Below, one piece after another: positions 60,901 to 64,000 of a stretch of DNA of 64,000 nucleotides. Source of the stretch: Omphiscola glabra (lineage: Eukaryota > Mollusca > Gastropoda > Lymnaeidae). Within the stretch, counting starts at the first letter, position 1, and every line of letters begins with the position of its first letter. The notes beneath the pieces are model-generated. The model did not search any database. It was not told the origin of the DNA and saw only the letters and a list, made by a program, of their open reading frames with translations. The stretch lies in contig OZ024795.1 of assembly GCA_964017045.1 (NCBI GenBank), positions 26,217,366 to 26,281,365 on the forward strand, in the 5' to 3' direction. The translations under genes were made by a program, and so were the position numbers.

Positions 60901-63274
60901 TTTAATTGGCAATAACTATTCAGATAAAACTGAATTTGAGGGTTGTCTAATATGTTCTTAATTAGGATCCGTTTAACTAACGAAATGCAGAAGCCTTGCG
61001 GAGAAGTTTGCTTTCCTCCAGGAACATTTACAAAACCTGGCCTACTGTACATCGGATTAAAACCTGAACTGGGTAAACTAGATAGCATCTAAAGTTGGAT
61101 TTGATTATGTTTCAGATACTTTAAAAAAAAAAAAGAAAAATCAATGACACTTGTACATTTCTCTCTGTTTATCACCACAAAGAATGTTACAACTTTAATC
61201 TTAATCTTTCATTTGTATTAATTATAAACTAAAGTTTATATCTTATGTGTTAAACGTTTTCGTTGAGTTCGTGCGTCAGTGAGAGATTTTTTCAAACCCT
61301 ATTTGTAAAGTTTTTGCATAACTTAAGAAAATCGTTTCCACAGTTGAAGGTTATTCAACAAAGCAAAATACAGGGAAGGAATATACGGAAGGTAACTTTT
61401 ATGTTCTTCTGAAATGAGTGACGGATTTTTAAAATAGTCTATTGCTGTAGTCGAACATTTTCGAGTATTTTCTAGCCAGGTCTGGTAGATGGTACTCTAC
61501 AACACTGTATATGACGTGAAGCTCAGGCACATAGAATATTGGGACACAAACACTCTATGAATGACTAGGGCTCTTCATTATTACGTTTTTCTGTCACTCA
61601 GATTCATGTGGTTACCGTATCTCCTTATAACTACACAGTCTATCCAACACACAAGAGCTATCACTTAGGATCGTCTCCTGACTATGATCTTAAACAATTC
61701 TCTCTCTTTCTCTCATCCACTCCCTCTATCTCACGCCTTATGTCCACATACATTTGAATATAACCCTGGTCCTGTCATCCAATGATTATTCGCGCACAAT
61801 AAAAACACTCAAGACCCAACTGACGGACCCAAATGACGTTCATAATAACAACAGTGATTCTCATATCATTGACAATAATGTTTACTCATACCATTCAATG
61901 CTTTCATATAGTATTGACGTGCATAAAGTTAGATGAACTCAATGTATTTAAAAGATATTTCTTTCAACAAAGTATTTACCTCCTTCATGTTTTGATATGA
62001 CTGAAACCTTACACAAAAAATTCATACTTACCAGAAATTAAACAGAGCCTGCAATCGCCATATGCCTTTGGTGTAACCATAGCACAATGCTTAAGCTTTA
62101 TTAAAACTAAGAGTGTTTGGGATACAAATAACTGCAAAGTAAGTAAATTGTTATGTGTGAAATATTTAAAATATCCACACAGAGTGATTTCTGTTTTATT
62201 GAGAAAAATTCTTAGAGGGTAGGCATCTACTCTAGTAGGCTATTATTGTCAAATATCAAAAGTTATTTGAAATTAAAAGATGGGCGCATCAAGCTTTAAA
62301 TTTAATCTCGGATATATAGTACGCTTCTGGTATGATTCGTGGATGGCTTCCTAATTTACTGCTTCCATTTCCGGTTTCTTTTCTAATCAACGTTTTTTGG
62401 TATTGAGAGTTTATTATAAATAATTCTATATGTTTCAGAGAAAGTAAGGTTCAATAATGAGTTCAATAGCGTGCAAAATATAATATCCGATAACTACGAT
62501 AAATTAGATATTTTTTCAGTGTTTGGCGCGTAATTTATTTTCTTCGGAAAATGAAATCGTCTCAATTTAAGCATGGAGTAAAAAATATTCGGTCTAAAAG
62601 TGGTTGAGACATCAGCATATTTAACATAGCTCATTGTCGTGAAATGAAAAGTGTGCAGTGGCGTTTCATGGGGTAAGAGGTGTAGCAAAAATTGGGATTC
62701 TTACATTTTCGTTACTTGAGTTCGTGTCTTGTCAAGTAACTTAAGTTTATGGGAAATTTACGCACTGCTGTCGCCAATGTTTGGCGGGCTGTATCTTGTA
62801 GATAGGACGATCAAGCAATGCTGTCGCGATTGTTTAGCGGGCTGTGTCTAGTGCAATAATAACTACATATCGCAAACAATCATCCACTTAAATGATCCTC
62901 ATTTATGAAATGTAGGTAGCATTATATACATTTTTTTTAAAGTTTCAAAACTGCTATTATTTTAATTTTTTTTAAATCTATAATTTATAGTGATGAGAAC
63001 TTGAATTTTATTCACCATAAACATAATATAAATGTTGTATCCTCAGATGACAAAATCTAACGGAAGCACCATATGCACATGTAATGATGACACAGAAATC
63101 ATCAATGGTTTATCCTTTAGTTTTGTACCCAACACAATTCACTTTGGCACAGTTTTCAGCAAGTTTGATATAAAAGGTCAAGGTCTTCTGATTGGTGTGC
63201 TTCTTGGAATTTACTTGATTTTCACCATTATTTGTTTGTGGGCGCATTATAAAGACAGAAAAGGGTTGCTACAG
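24623..63274 (+). CDS. Polycystin-1-like/REJ-family receptor, N-terminal 1,576 codons (22 exons, continues off window)
   Basis: Large cell-surface receptor of the polycystin-1 family. Relatives act at cilia and on sperm, often paired with a TRPP (PKD2-type) channel. The 22 exons listed separately total 4,728 nt; every junction keeps phase and no stop appears. Layout by residue: signal peptide 1-18 (MVTGCLFGLLLILTFSNA); Ig/PKD-like sandwiches ~20-253; a clear PKD repeat 254-342 (MDWGD, GTYLATVHC); a second PKD repeat ~343-445 (VYFGDN, HTYNAKGNYSIDV); REJ region ~560-960 (SWACY, TIECVWNC, GTCSVEP, PGWKDE); GAIN region ~1000-1520 with GPS cysteines; first helix ~1546-1565 followed by the HYKD stretch typical of polycystins. 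There are many N-x-S/T sites. No LRR, WSC or lectin domain precedes the PKD repeats. PLAT and ten further helices should lie beyond the window. Family assignment is strong; paralogue identity is open. Confidence 0.92.
25440..25722. repeat. Degenerate ~35-bp repeats in intron 1
   Basis: About seven diverged units of 'tgatctctcaaatacaacca' type with variable spacer 'ttgttacctta'. Intronic, non-coding. Confidence 0.65.
25725..26028 (-). mobile_element. tRNA-derived SINE, intron 1
   Basis: On the minus strand the element starts at 26,028 with ctgggtagccgagtagtc, resembling a tRNA A box, followed about 30 nt on by aggagttcaatcccc, a B-box-like word. The body extends to about 25,725. Part of the body (25,875-25,935) is clearly similar to 27,205-27,255 in intron 2, so it is a dispersed family. 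Confidence 0.65.
26473..26753 (+). CDS. Exon 2: extracellular sandwich segment
   Basis: Acceptor tttttgcag before 26,473; joins in phase to give Gly-Val-Pro-Ser. It carries several N-glycosylation sites and one Cys. Donor GTGAGT at 26,754 in phase 0. Confidence 0.85.
26754..29508 (+). other. Intron 2
   Basis: Besides the SINE body copy, no gene is seen. A minus-strand tRNA-like word (gttcaaatctc near 28,855) may be another retroposon head, but spacing to a possible A box is too short to be convincing. At 29,265-29,365, 30-bp repeats of 'gacaccgtttataatgacac' type occur just before exon 3. Confidence 0.45.
27030..27265. mobile_element. Second copy of the intron-1 SINE body
   Basis: Shares 'tcaatgt[c/t]at.ccgcct' and 'gactccatctc.ggg' with the SINE at 25,725-26,028, in the same orientation, but lacks the tRNA-like head. 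Intron 2. Confidence 0.5.
29509..29719 (+). CDS. Exon 3: PKD-like segment
   Basis: Acceptor ttctttag before 29,509, phase 0. Encodes VTYHNQSDL and then FKAGDEGNYTVTVNVTC, the G-strand pattern of PKD/Ig-like repeats. Donor G|GTAAGC at 29,720. Confidence 0.88.
29940..30960 (-). pseudogene. Unrecognised decayed coding region, intron 3
   Basis: Minus strand relative to the host gene. From 30,949 down, frames give KKMAFIRLKQTLFVIGFYKD, then after a frame change VVVISSGIRTTVYKGDPIGE and FETDQFSLPQLVSCVKVGH (30,783-30,600). A T-run then breaks the frame, and coding-like pieces continue to about 29,940 (RISGADSPLRYNC). The amino-acid texture is that of a real protein, but I do not recognise the family. 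It may be a transposon protein or a retroposed gene copy. Several frameshifts and stops make it non-functional. Confidence 0.45.
31081..31472. mobile_element. hAT-type MITE (392 bp), intron 3
   Basis: Ends caggggtgggaacct and aggttcccgacccctg form imperfect terminal inverted repeats. A perfect 8-bp target duplication gtctaaag flanks them (31,073-31,080 and 31,473-31,480). The 3' half holds two and a half copies of a ~40-bp unit starting 'atggctctctcagaatta'. No transposase frame. Confidence 0.92.
31765..31930. repeat. 47-bp tandem repeat, about 3.5 copies
   Basis: Unit includes 'aatggaaacgcgttttgaac' and 'acaaacaagatagtacacaa'. The last copy is diverged. Confidence 0.85.
32165..32450. repeat. 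Two adjoining short tandem duplications
   Basis: A ~61-bp unit ('cacctggtccatccataaaa') is present twice, followed by a ~56-bp unit ('cacccattgagcgatataat') present three times. They share the junction word 'atactcaattttttcac', so one array seems to have grown from the other. Confidence 0.85.
33244..33353 (+). CDS. Exon 4: first half of a PKD repeat
   Basis: Acceptor cattttag before 33,244; completes an Asp codon. Encodes DPTFEKTP and IGFAIKTNW. Donor GTAAAA at 33,354, weaker than average; reading through would reach a stop within nine codons. Confidence 0.75.
33614..33770 (+). CDS. Exon 5: second half of a PKD repeat
   Basis: Encodes CTMDWGDRTS and later YEDTGTYLATVHC, the WGD and Y..G.Y signatures of PKD. 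The phase-compatible acceptor is taatag at 33,613; its pyrimidine tract is poor, but the better-looking site at 33,589 leads to a stop. Donor AAAG|GTATAG at 33,771 lies inside a 26-bp tandem repeat. Confidence 0.78.
33761..33915 (+). repeat. 26-bp tandem repeat containing the exon 5 splice donor
   Basis: Six units of 25-26 bp; the first begins 10 nt inside exon 5 and includes the real donor (tctaaag|gtatag). Units 4-6 repeat tctgaag|gtatagt, creating decoy donors at 33,846, 33,872 and 33,898. Using them would add the in-frame stop TAG that follows 'ctgaaagta' in unit 2. Confidence 0.85.
34522..34816. mobile_element. Foldback (palindromic) element, intron 5
   Basis: Nearly perfect inverted arms of about 80 bp (starting ccggaaatttgatcgaaag and ending with its complement) enclose a second inverted pair (cgttaaaattttgcgtcaaa and complement). 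The loop is only about 30 nt. The arms themselves contain short alternating units 'ggaaatttgatcga'. No target duplication is evident. Confidence 0.85.
34969..36295 (+). CDS. Exon 6: PKD repeat and start of REJ region
   Basis: Long exon (1,327 nt). Acceptor cctaacag at 34,968 keeps phase (Ala-Asn-Ser-Ser). Begins with a PKD repeat (VYFGDN..HTYNAKGNYSIDV), followed by beta-rich sequence and REJ-type motifs (TISCNSS, LTFSWACYKL). Donor GTGAGT at 36,296 leaves 2 nt. Confidence 0.9.
36440..36474. repeat. Poly-A tract, intron 6
   Basis: Run of about 35 A, without a recognisable retroposon body upstream. Confidence 0.9.
37060..37855. repeat. 25-bp minisatellite ending 55 bp before exon 7
   Basis: About 30 units built on 'cctcataagataacaaagaa'. 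A shortened unit (cataacatcataaaaaga) recurs at intervals and makes a higher-order pattern. It ends close to the exon 7 acceptor region. Confidence 0.92.
37911..38113 (+). CDS. Exon 7: REJ region
   Basis: Acceptor ctacaatcag at 37,910; the junction restores NVTIE-CVWNCKKK, matching the REJ pattern of 'v.leC..nC' followed by C..C and YQWSIYK. Donor G|GTAAAT at 38,114. An alternative donor exists at 38,101. Confidence 0.85.
38525..38632. repeat. 35-bp tandem repeat, three copies
   Basis: Unit contains 'tgcttctttgataaatgata' and 'cgctagacctcg'. Intron 7. Confidence 0.85.
38874..39044 (+). CDS. Exon 8: REJ region
   Basis: Acceptor cttttcag at 38,873. Encodes APNSPVFDSGAGLW and then NWAPYNGTCSVEPKEG, the REJ motif N-P-x-G-x-C. 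Donor G|GTGTGG at 39,045; reading through reaches a stop soon after. Confidence 0.83.
40095..40752. repeat. 37-bp minisatellite, ~17 copies
   Basis: Unit core 'acattgtacataaatccaac' plus 'attcacgtaaaagcc'; copies vary at c/a and ta/ca positions. Confidence 0.92.
41900..42208. repeat. 45-bp minisatellite, ~6 copies
   Basis: Unit core 'aaggtagcaatatctcaaag' plus 'catcagtaaagtgtacgtat'. The open frame through it (15-residue repeat) is an artefact of unit length. It lies 220 bp upstream of exon 9. Confidence 0.92.
42433..42588 (+). CDS. Exon 9: REJ region
   Basis: Acceptor ctacctacag at 42,432. It joins in phase to give EPKEG-KAAETMFTFEF and contains PGWKDE, the expected next REJ motif, then LQYEVYQ. 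Donor G|GTATTG at 42,589. Confidence 0.85.
43126..43244 (+). CDS. Exon 10: end of REJ region
   Basis: Acceptor gatttctag at 43,125, in phase (Glu-Glu-Ile-Ser). Encodes CEVTVYVIDMY, the 'v.V.V.D' closing strand. Donor GTGAGT at 43,245, phase 0. Confidence 0.85.
43615..43782 (+). CDS. Exon 11: GAIN helical part
   Basis: Acceptor gccaatag at 43,614, phase 0. Helical sequence with SVMERRMNSSLDLND and IAQRAAVLSNSI, like the alpha subdomain before the GPS. Donor GTGAGT at 43,783. Confidence 0.82.
44312..44401 (+). CDS. Exon 12: GAIN helical part
   Basis: Acceptor actttacag at 44,311; 30 codons (NNAVSGSVQTITV...). Donor GAG|GTAAGC at 44,402, phase 0. Confidence 0.8.
44402..45334 (+). other. Left part of intron 12, nothing assigned
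   Basis: The stretch 44,640-45,300 has higher complexity and a late 'aataaa' (near 45,127), which could be a solo LTR, but no matching ends were found. Confidence 0.3.
45335..45610. mobile_element. Possible DNA-transposon remnant beside a G-run
   Basis: Begins cagtggcagaagcttggct and contains 'acggaccgcactgggtgaca', words common at the ends of inactive DNA transposons. A 15-G run follows at 45,588-45,602. No complete inverted repeat is demonstrated. Confidence 0.3.
45637..46425. repeat. 24-bp minisatellite, ~33 copies
   Basis: Unit is the 19-nt core tctaacacagcacacactg plus ctcgg, highly homogeneous. Length divisible by three opens all frames, giving octapeptides such as QHTLLGLT; no protein is inferred. 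The same 19-nt core occurs in the 51-bp repeat of the neighbouring piggyBac remnant. Confidence 0.95.
46560..48145 (+). pseudogene. piggyBac-type transposase, decayed
   Basis: DDE transposase of a TTAA-specific DNA transposon, inactive. The acidic N-terminus is read from about 46,558 and contains a 17-residue repeat (51-bp unit, 46,568-46,705). After an homopolymer T break, further pieces lead to FFLPEIYDLICKETVRYA (47,065), DLGVPIVKNAMSRNQFQKL and LFDLLNDKFRLFGLF, all typical of the family. Later blocks give the YDNFF segment and, at ~48,010-48,030, MGSVDHHD, corresponding to the last catalytic Asp region. At least four frame breaks are needed, and a 52-bp triplication disrupts the end. Terminal repeats were not identified. 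Confidence 0.85.
47988..48143 (+). repeat. 52-bp triplication inside the piggyBac remnant
   Basis: Three consecutive copies of a 52-bp unit containing 'gcgtacatgggcagtgttga'. Since 52 is not divisible by three, the duplication shifts the transposase frame. Confidence 0.85.
48407..48517 (+). pseudogene. hAT transposase C-terminal fragment
   Basis: A 36-codon open piece encodes VTVASCERSFSKLRLIKNYL followed by RSPMGQSM, the dimerisation-domain signature of hAT transposases. Nothing recognisable of the catalytic part lies upstream, so it is a fragment next to the piggyBac remnant. Confidence 0.82.
48600..49130 (-). mobile_element. LINE 3' end fragment, intron 12
   Basis: Minus strand: YASSVWDTFIQKSIDRLEVV, VQRRAARFVLNRFRTTSS, TLGWSPFKERRRLSRL, then TIRDWNKLSKATVEATTLDT. 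This is the standard tail of a LINE polyprotein, ending near 48,600. Frame changes near 49,000 and 48,780 make it dead. Confidence 0.85.
49131..51308 (+). other. Right part of intron 12
   Basis: Short repeats of 'gacagtcctacagatagtcc' type lie at 49,950-50,105. The frame 50,632-50,862 has a hydrophobic C-terminal half but no motif and no flanking splice sites in phase. Otherwise featureless. Confidence 0.4.
51309..51446 (+). CDS. Exon 13: GAIN helical part
   Basis: Acceptor tttctaacag at 51,308; 46 codons with AFKYVDAIGNVIDGI and HILANSMVVATNNT. Donor ATG|GTAAGC at 51,447, directly followed by the start of a Helitron-like insertion. Confidence 0.85.
51867..53236 (-). mobile_element. LINE 3' part with RNase H, nested in the Helitron-like element
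   Basis: Minus strand, about 1,370 bp, 5'-truncated. It encodes the end of an RT region (LDRIQNLALRFVCGALRTTP), then an RNase H domain with FTDGSY, DAEIEAI, FTD and QDRADCLA supplying the four acidic residues, and a C-terminal zinc-finger-like CRHCGQALETIDHLLAEC. One TAA at about 52,516-52,518 interrupts the frame inside RNase H; the rest is open from 53,236 to 51,898. A 12-bp duplication gcgctcctatac flanks it (51,855-51,866 and 53,237-53,248). Looks like an I/Jockey-group LINE with RNase H. Confidence 0.85.
54305..54582. repeat. 34-bp minisatellite, ~8 copies
   Basis: Unit core 'cttctcacatggacagctgt' plus 'ctgtggccttctca'. Open in all plus frames, not coding. It lies inside the Helitron-like element near its 3' end. 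Confidence 0.9.
54940..55566 (-). mobile_element. LINE 3' end with C2H2 finger, intron 13
   Basis: Minus strand: from 55,566 NHFYTKLRKILSIKWQDSDL, RLPQRIFYGELEQVKRSSGG, KKRFKDNLKASMKMFDI and KDRTSWR, the usual LINE polyprotein tail. After a frame change come the piece CTYCTRKFRARIGFISHLRT and the final His, a C-x2-C-x12-H-x3-H finger typical of this LINE tail. Dead by frame breaks; a different family from 48.6-49.1 kb. Confidence 0.85.
55567..58250 (+). other. Remainder of intron 13
   Basis: Holds an 18-G run at 56,041-56,058, a candidate DNA-transposon tip (agtggcgtagatagg at 56,116), a 19-bp direct repeat (56,000-56,018 and 56,683-56,701) and a poly-A of about 57 nt (57,917-57,973). No coding sequence is recognised. 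Confidence 0.45.
58251..58353 (+). CDS. Exon 14: GAIN helical part
   Basis: Acceptor aatctttag at 58,250. Encodes ATASGALKKLTDVMKK. Donor A|GTAAGC at 58,354, 1 nt carried. Confidence 0.85.
58495..58600. repeat. ~36-bp tandem repeat, three copies, intron 14
   Basis: Unit contains 'ggttcaggttaggtttagtg' preceded by 'atacat'; third copy diverged. A 17-G run follows at 58,689-58,705. Confidence 0.8.
58824..58984 (+). CDS. Exon 15: GAIN segment
   Basis: Acceptor atgcctcag at 58,823. The junction gives Glu-Asn-Val-Arg-Asp. Helical, ending AESNQLHQ. Donor CAG|GTAATT at 58,985. Confidence 0.85.
59403..59636 (+). CDS. Exon 16: GAIN segment
   Basis: Acceptor ttaaacag at 59,402, phase 0; 78 codons including NTPSYTMAVQKGTLAEI. 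Donor CAG|GTAAAA at 59,637. Confidence 0.85.
59852..60084 (+). CDS. Exon 17: GAIN beta part
   Basis: Acceptor cttcacag at 59,851. Contains SVEEKFEVQPAKF. Donor CC|GTGAGT at 60,085 leaves 2 nt. Confidence 0.85.
60288..60398 (+). CDS. Exon 18: GAIN beta part
   Basis: Acceptor caatttcag at 60,287. Encodes PETFLHLCFKV and TYTLYARMDKEPSD. Donor AA|GTATGT at 60,399 is the one that fits the next exon's phase. Confidence 0.85.
60600..60852. repeat. 22-bp minisatellite, ~11 copies, intron 18
   Basis: Unit core 'gtctaagtctatagtaggca' plus ta; one copy has lost a few bases and the last two are diverged. It ends about 115 bp before exon 19. Confidence 0.92.
60966..61072 (+). CDS. Exon 19: GAIN beta part
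   Basis: Acceptor cttaattag at 60,965. Encodes IRLTNEMQKPCGEVCFPPG and LYIGLKPEL. Donor G|GTAAAC at 61,073. Confidence 0.83.
61344..61391 (+). CDS. Exon 20: short GAIN exon
   Basis: Acceptor tttccacag at 61,343; 48 nt (VEGYSTKQNTGKEYTE). Donor G|GTAACT at 61,392. Short but phase-consistent on both sides. Confidence 0.7.
61392..62034 (+). other. Intron 20
   Basis: A higher-complexity stretch at 61,560-61,740 rich in ctct follows no family I recognise. No gene seen. Confidence 0.35.
62035..62138 (+). CDS. Exon 21: start of GPS
   Basis: Acceptor cttaccag at 62,034; the later AG at 62,048 is out of phase. Encodes AFGVTIAQCLSF and SVWDTNNCK, the first Cys, Trp and second Cys of a GPS. Donor AAA|GTAAGT at 62,139. 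Confidence 0.82.
62139..63046 (+). other. Intron 21
   Basis: No coding sequence. The word cagtggcgtttcatgggg at 62,657 again resembles a DNA-transposon tip. Confidence 0.35.
63047..63274 (+). CDS. Exon 22: GPS core and first membrane helix
   Basis: Acceptor tatcctcag at 63,046, phase 0. Encodes ICTCNDDTEI, where His-Leu of the usual C-x-C-x-H-L-T is replaced by Asp-Asp. PNTIHFGTVFSKF follows, then the helix LLIGVLLGIYLIFTIICLW and AHYKDRKG, all in polycystin register. Donor CAG|GTACAG at 63,275; the gene continues beyond the window. Confidence 0.9.
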
Positions 63275-63369
63275 GTACAGCCATTGAGATCATAAGAATA
63301 ATTTATGTTGATATGAATTATTAGGTTTGAATTTAAAAGAAGTCTGTCGTTATCATAAATAATATGTCA

Positions 63370-63640
63370 TTATCAGTGAAACTGCAGCTTATGTAGGGCC
63401 CTGACCTGTTCCACCGGATCCTTTTATTCGGATCGGTACCTGGCTTCCCTCTTCCATGCCCGGACCCCCAGCTGGTTTACGCCCTTCTCTACATCTGCAA
63501 ACCCTCTCATTCTGAGTGGACTGGTGATCCTTCTGCCTCTTTTTTTTTGTCTGTAGATCTTTTTATTCTCTACAATCCGGCATCTTCTCAAGGTGTCATG
63601 GCCAACGCAGTCATCCTTTATAAGTGTTTGCAATTATGGG
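63370..63640 (-). mobile_element. LINE 3' end fragment downstream of exon 22
   Basis: Minus strand, DDCVGHDTLRRCRIVENKKI and RMRGFADVEKGVNQLGVRAW, then KREARYRSE followed by a stop and DPVEQVRAL: the C-terminal tail of a LINE polyprotein. It lies in the intron after exon 22. Confidence 0.6.
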
Positions 63641-64000
63641 TTGGTCTTCATGCAATTGATATATCTCTTGGTTTTTACAGATTCTCCATCCATCATTGTC
63701 TATTGTCAGATGACATTTTTCTTTTTATGATTTTCTTTAAGTTCCTTGACGTCGTTTATTTTATCATTTCTGTTTCTCCCGATAGCACTATGTCTTCTTC
63801 ACATGGCAGGTACTATGCTGGCTATATAAAGTCCCTGATGGATGTGGTTCTGTAATGGTTCCCTTCTTACTTTAACTATATACTTGTATTACTACTTTCA
63901 CATGGAAATATATTTTCTACTCAGTAGTAAATTAACTTTAAATATCATTATTGTGTTACACTTACCTGGAAGTCATTTGTTATAGTTTCCTATGTGGTTA
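63641..64000 (+). other. Right edge, intron 22
   Basis: No further exon of the polycystin-like gene is recognised. The frame 63,547-63,855 has no motif. Confidence 0.4.

Overview
The window is eukaryotic and animal. It carries a spliced gene with GT-AG introns, an AT-rich intergenic and intronic background, dense minisatellites, several non-LTR retrotransposon families, hAT and piggyBac remnants, and an intact-looking LTR retrotransposon. A polycystin-1/REJ-type membrane receptor and the style of the repeats suggest a marine or freshwater invertebrate, most likely a mollusc (gastropod-like). The sequence alone does not fix the taxon.

Left part (1-24,600) is repeat-dominated. It begins with a minus-strand LINE reverse-transcriptase fragment. 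A 9,060-bp LTR retrotransposon follows (2,121-11,180), with 603-bp LTRs that differ at one base by eye and a perfect 5-bp target duplication (atgta). Its pol has Ty3/gypsy-like domains but the order protease-integrase-RT-RNase H, which is the arrangement of the Gmr1-like group. A second, broken minus-strand fragment at 15.36-16.3 kb also has integrase before RT. The rest of this part holds a LINE endonuclease fragment, several minisatellites (12, 18 and 36 bp) and a hAT-type MITE. No host gene is recognised here.

Right part (24,623-63,274) is one plus-strand gene. I reconstructed 22 exons whose splice phases all agree (4,728 coding nt, 1,576 codons, no internal stop). They encode a signal peptide, PKD-type beta-sandwich repeats, a REJ region, a GAIN/GPS region and the first membrane helix of a polycystin-1-like protein. 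The gene continues past the right edge, where the PLAT domain and remaining helices are expected. Its GPS keeps the cysteine pattern but lacks the His-Leu of the usual His-Leu-Thr cleavage tripeptide.

The introns of this gene collect mobile and tandem DNA: SINE-like copies (introns 1 and 2), an unrecognised decayed coding region and two hAT/foldback elements (introns 3 and 5), arrays of 25, 37, 45, 24 and 22 bp, a decayed piggyBac transposase, a hAT C-terminal fragment and LINE 3' ends (introns 12 and 13). Intron 13 has a Helitron-like element made of ~170-bp repeats that is itself split by an RNase H-bearing LINE with a 12-bp target duplication. In intron 5 a 26-bp tandem repeat has grown out of the exon 5 splice donor itself.
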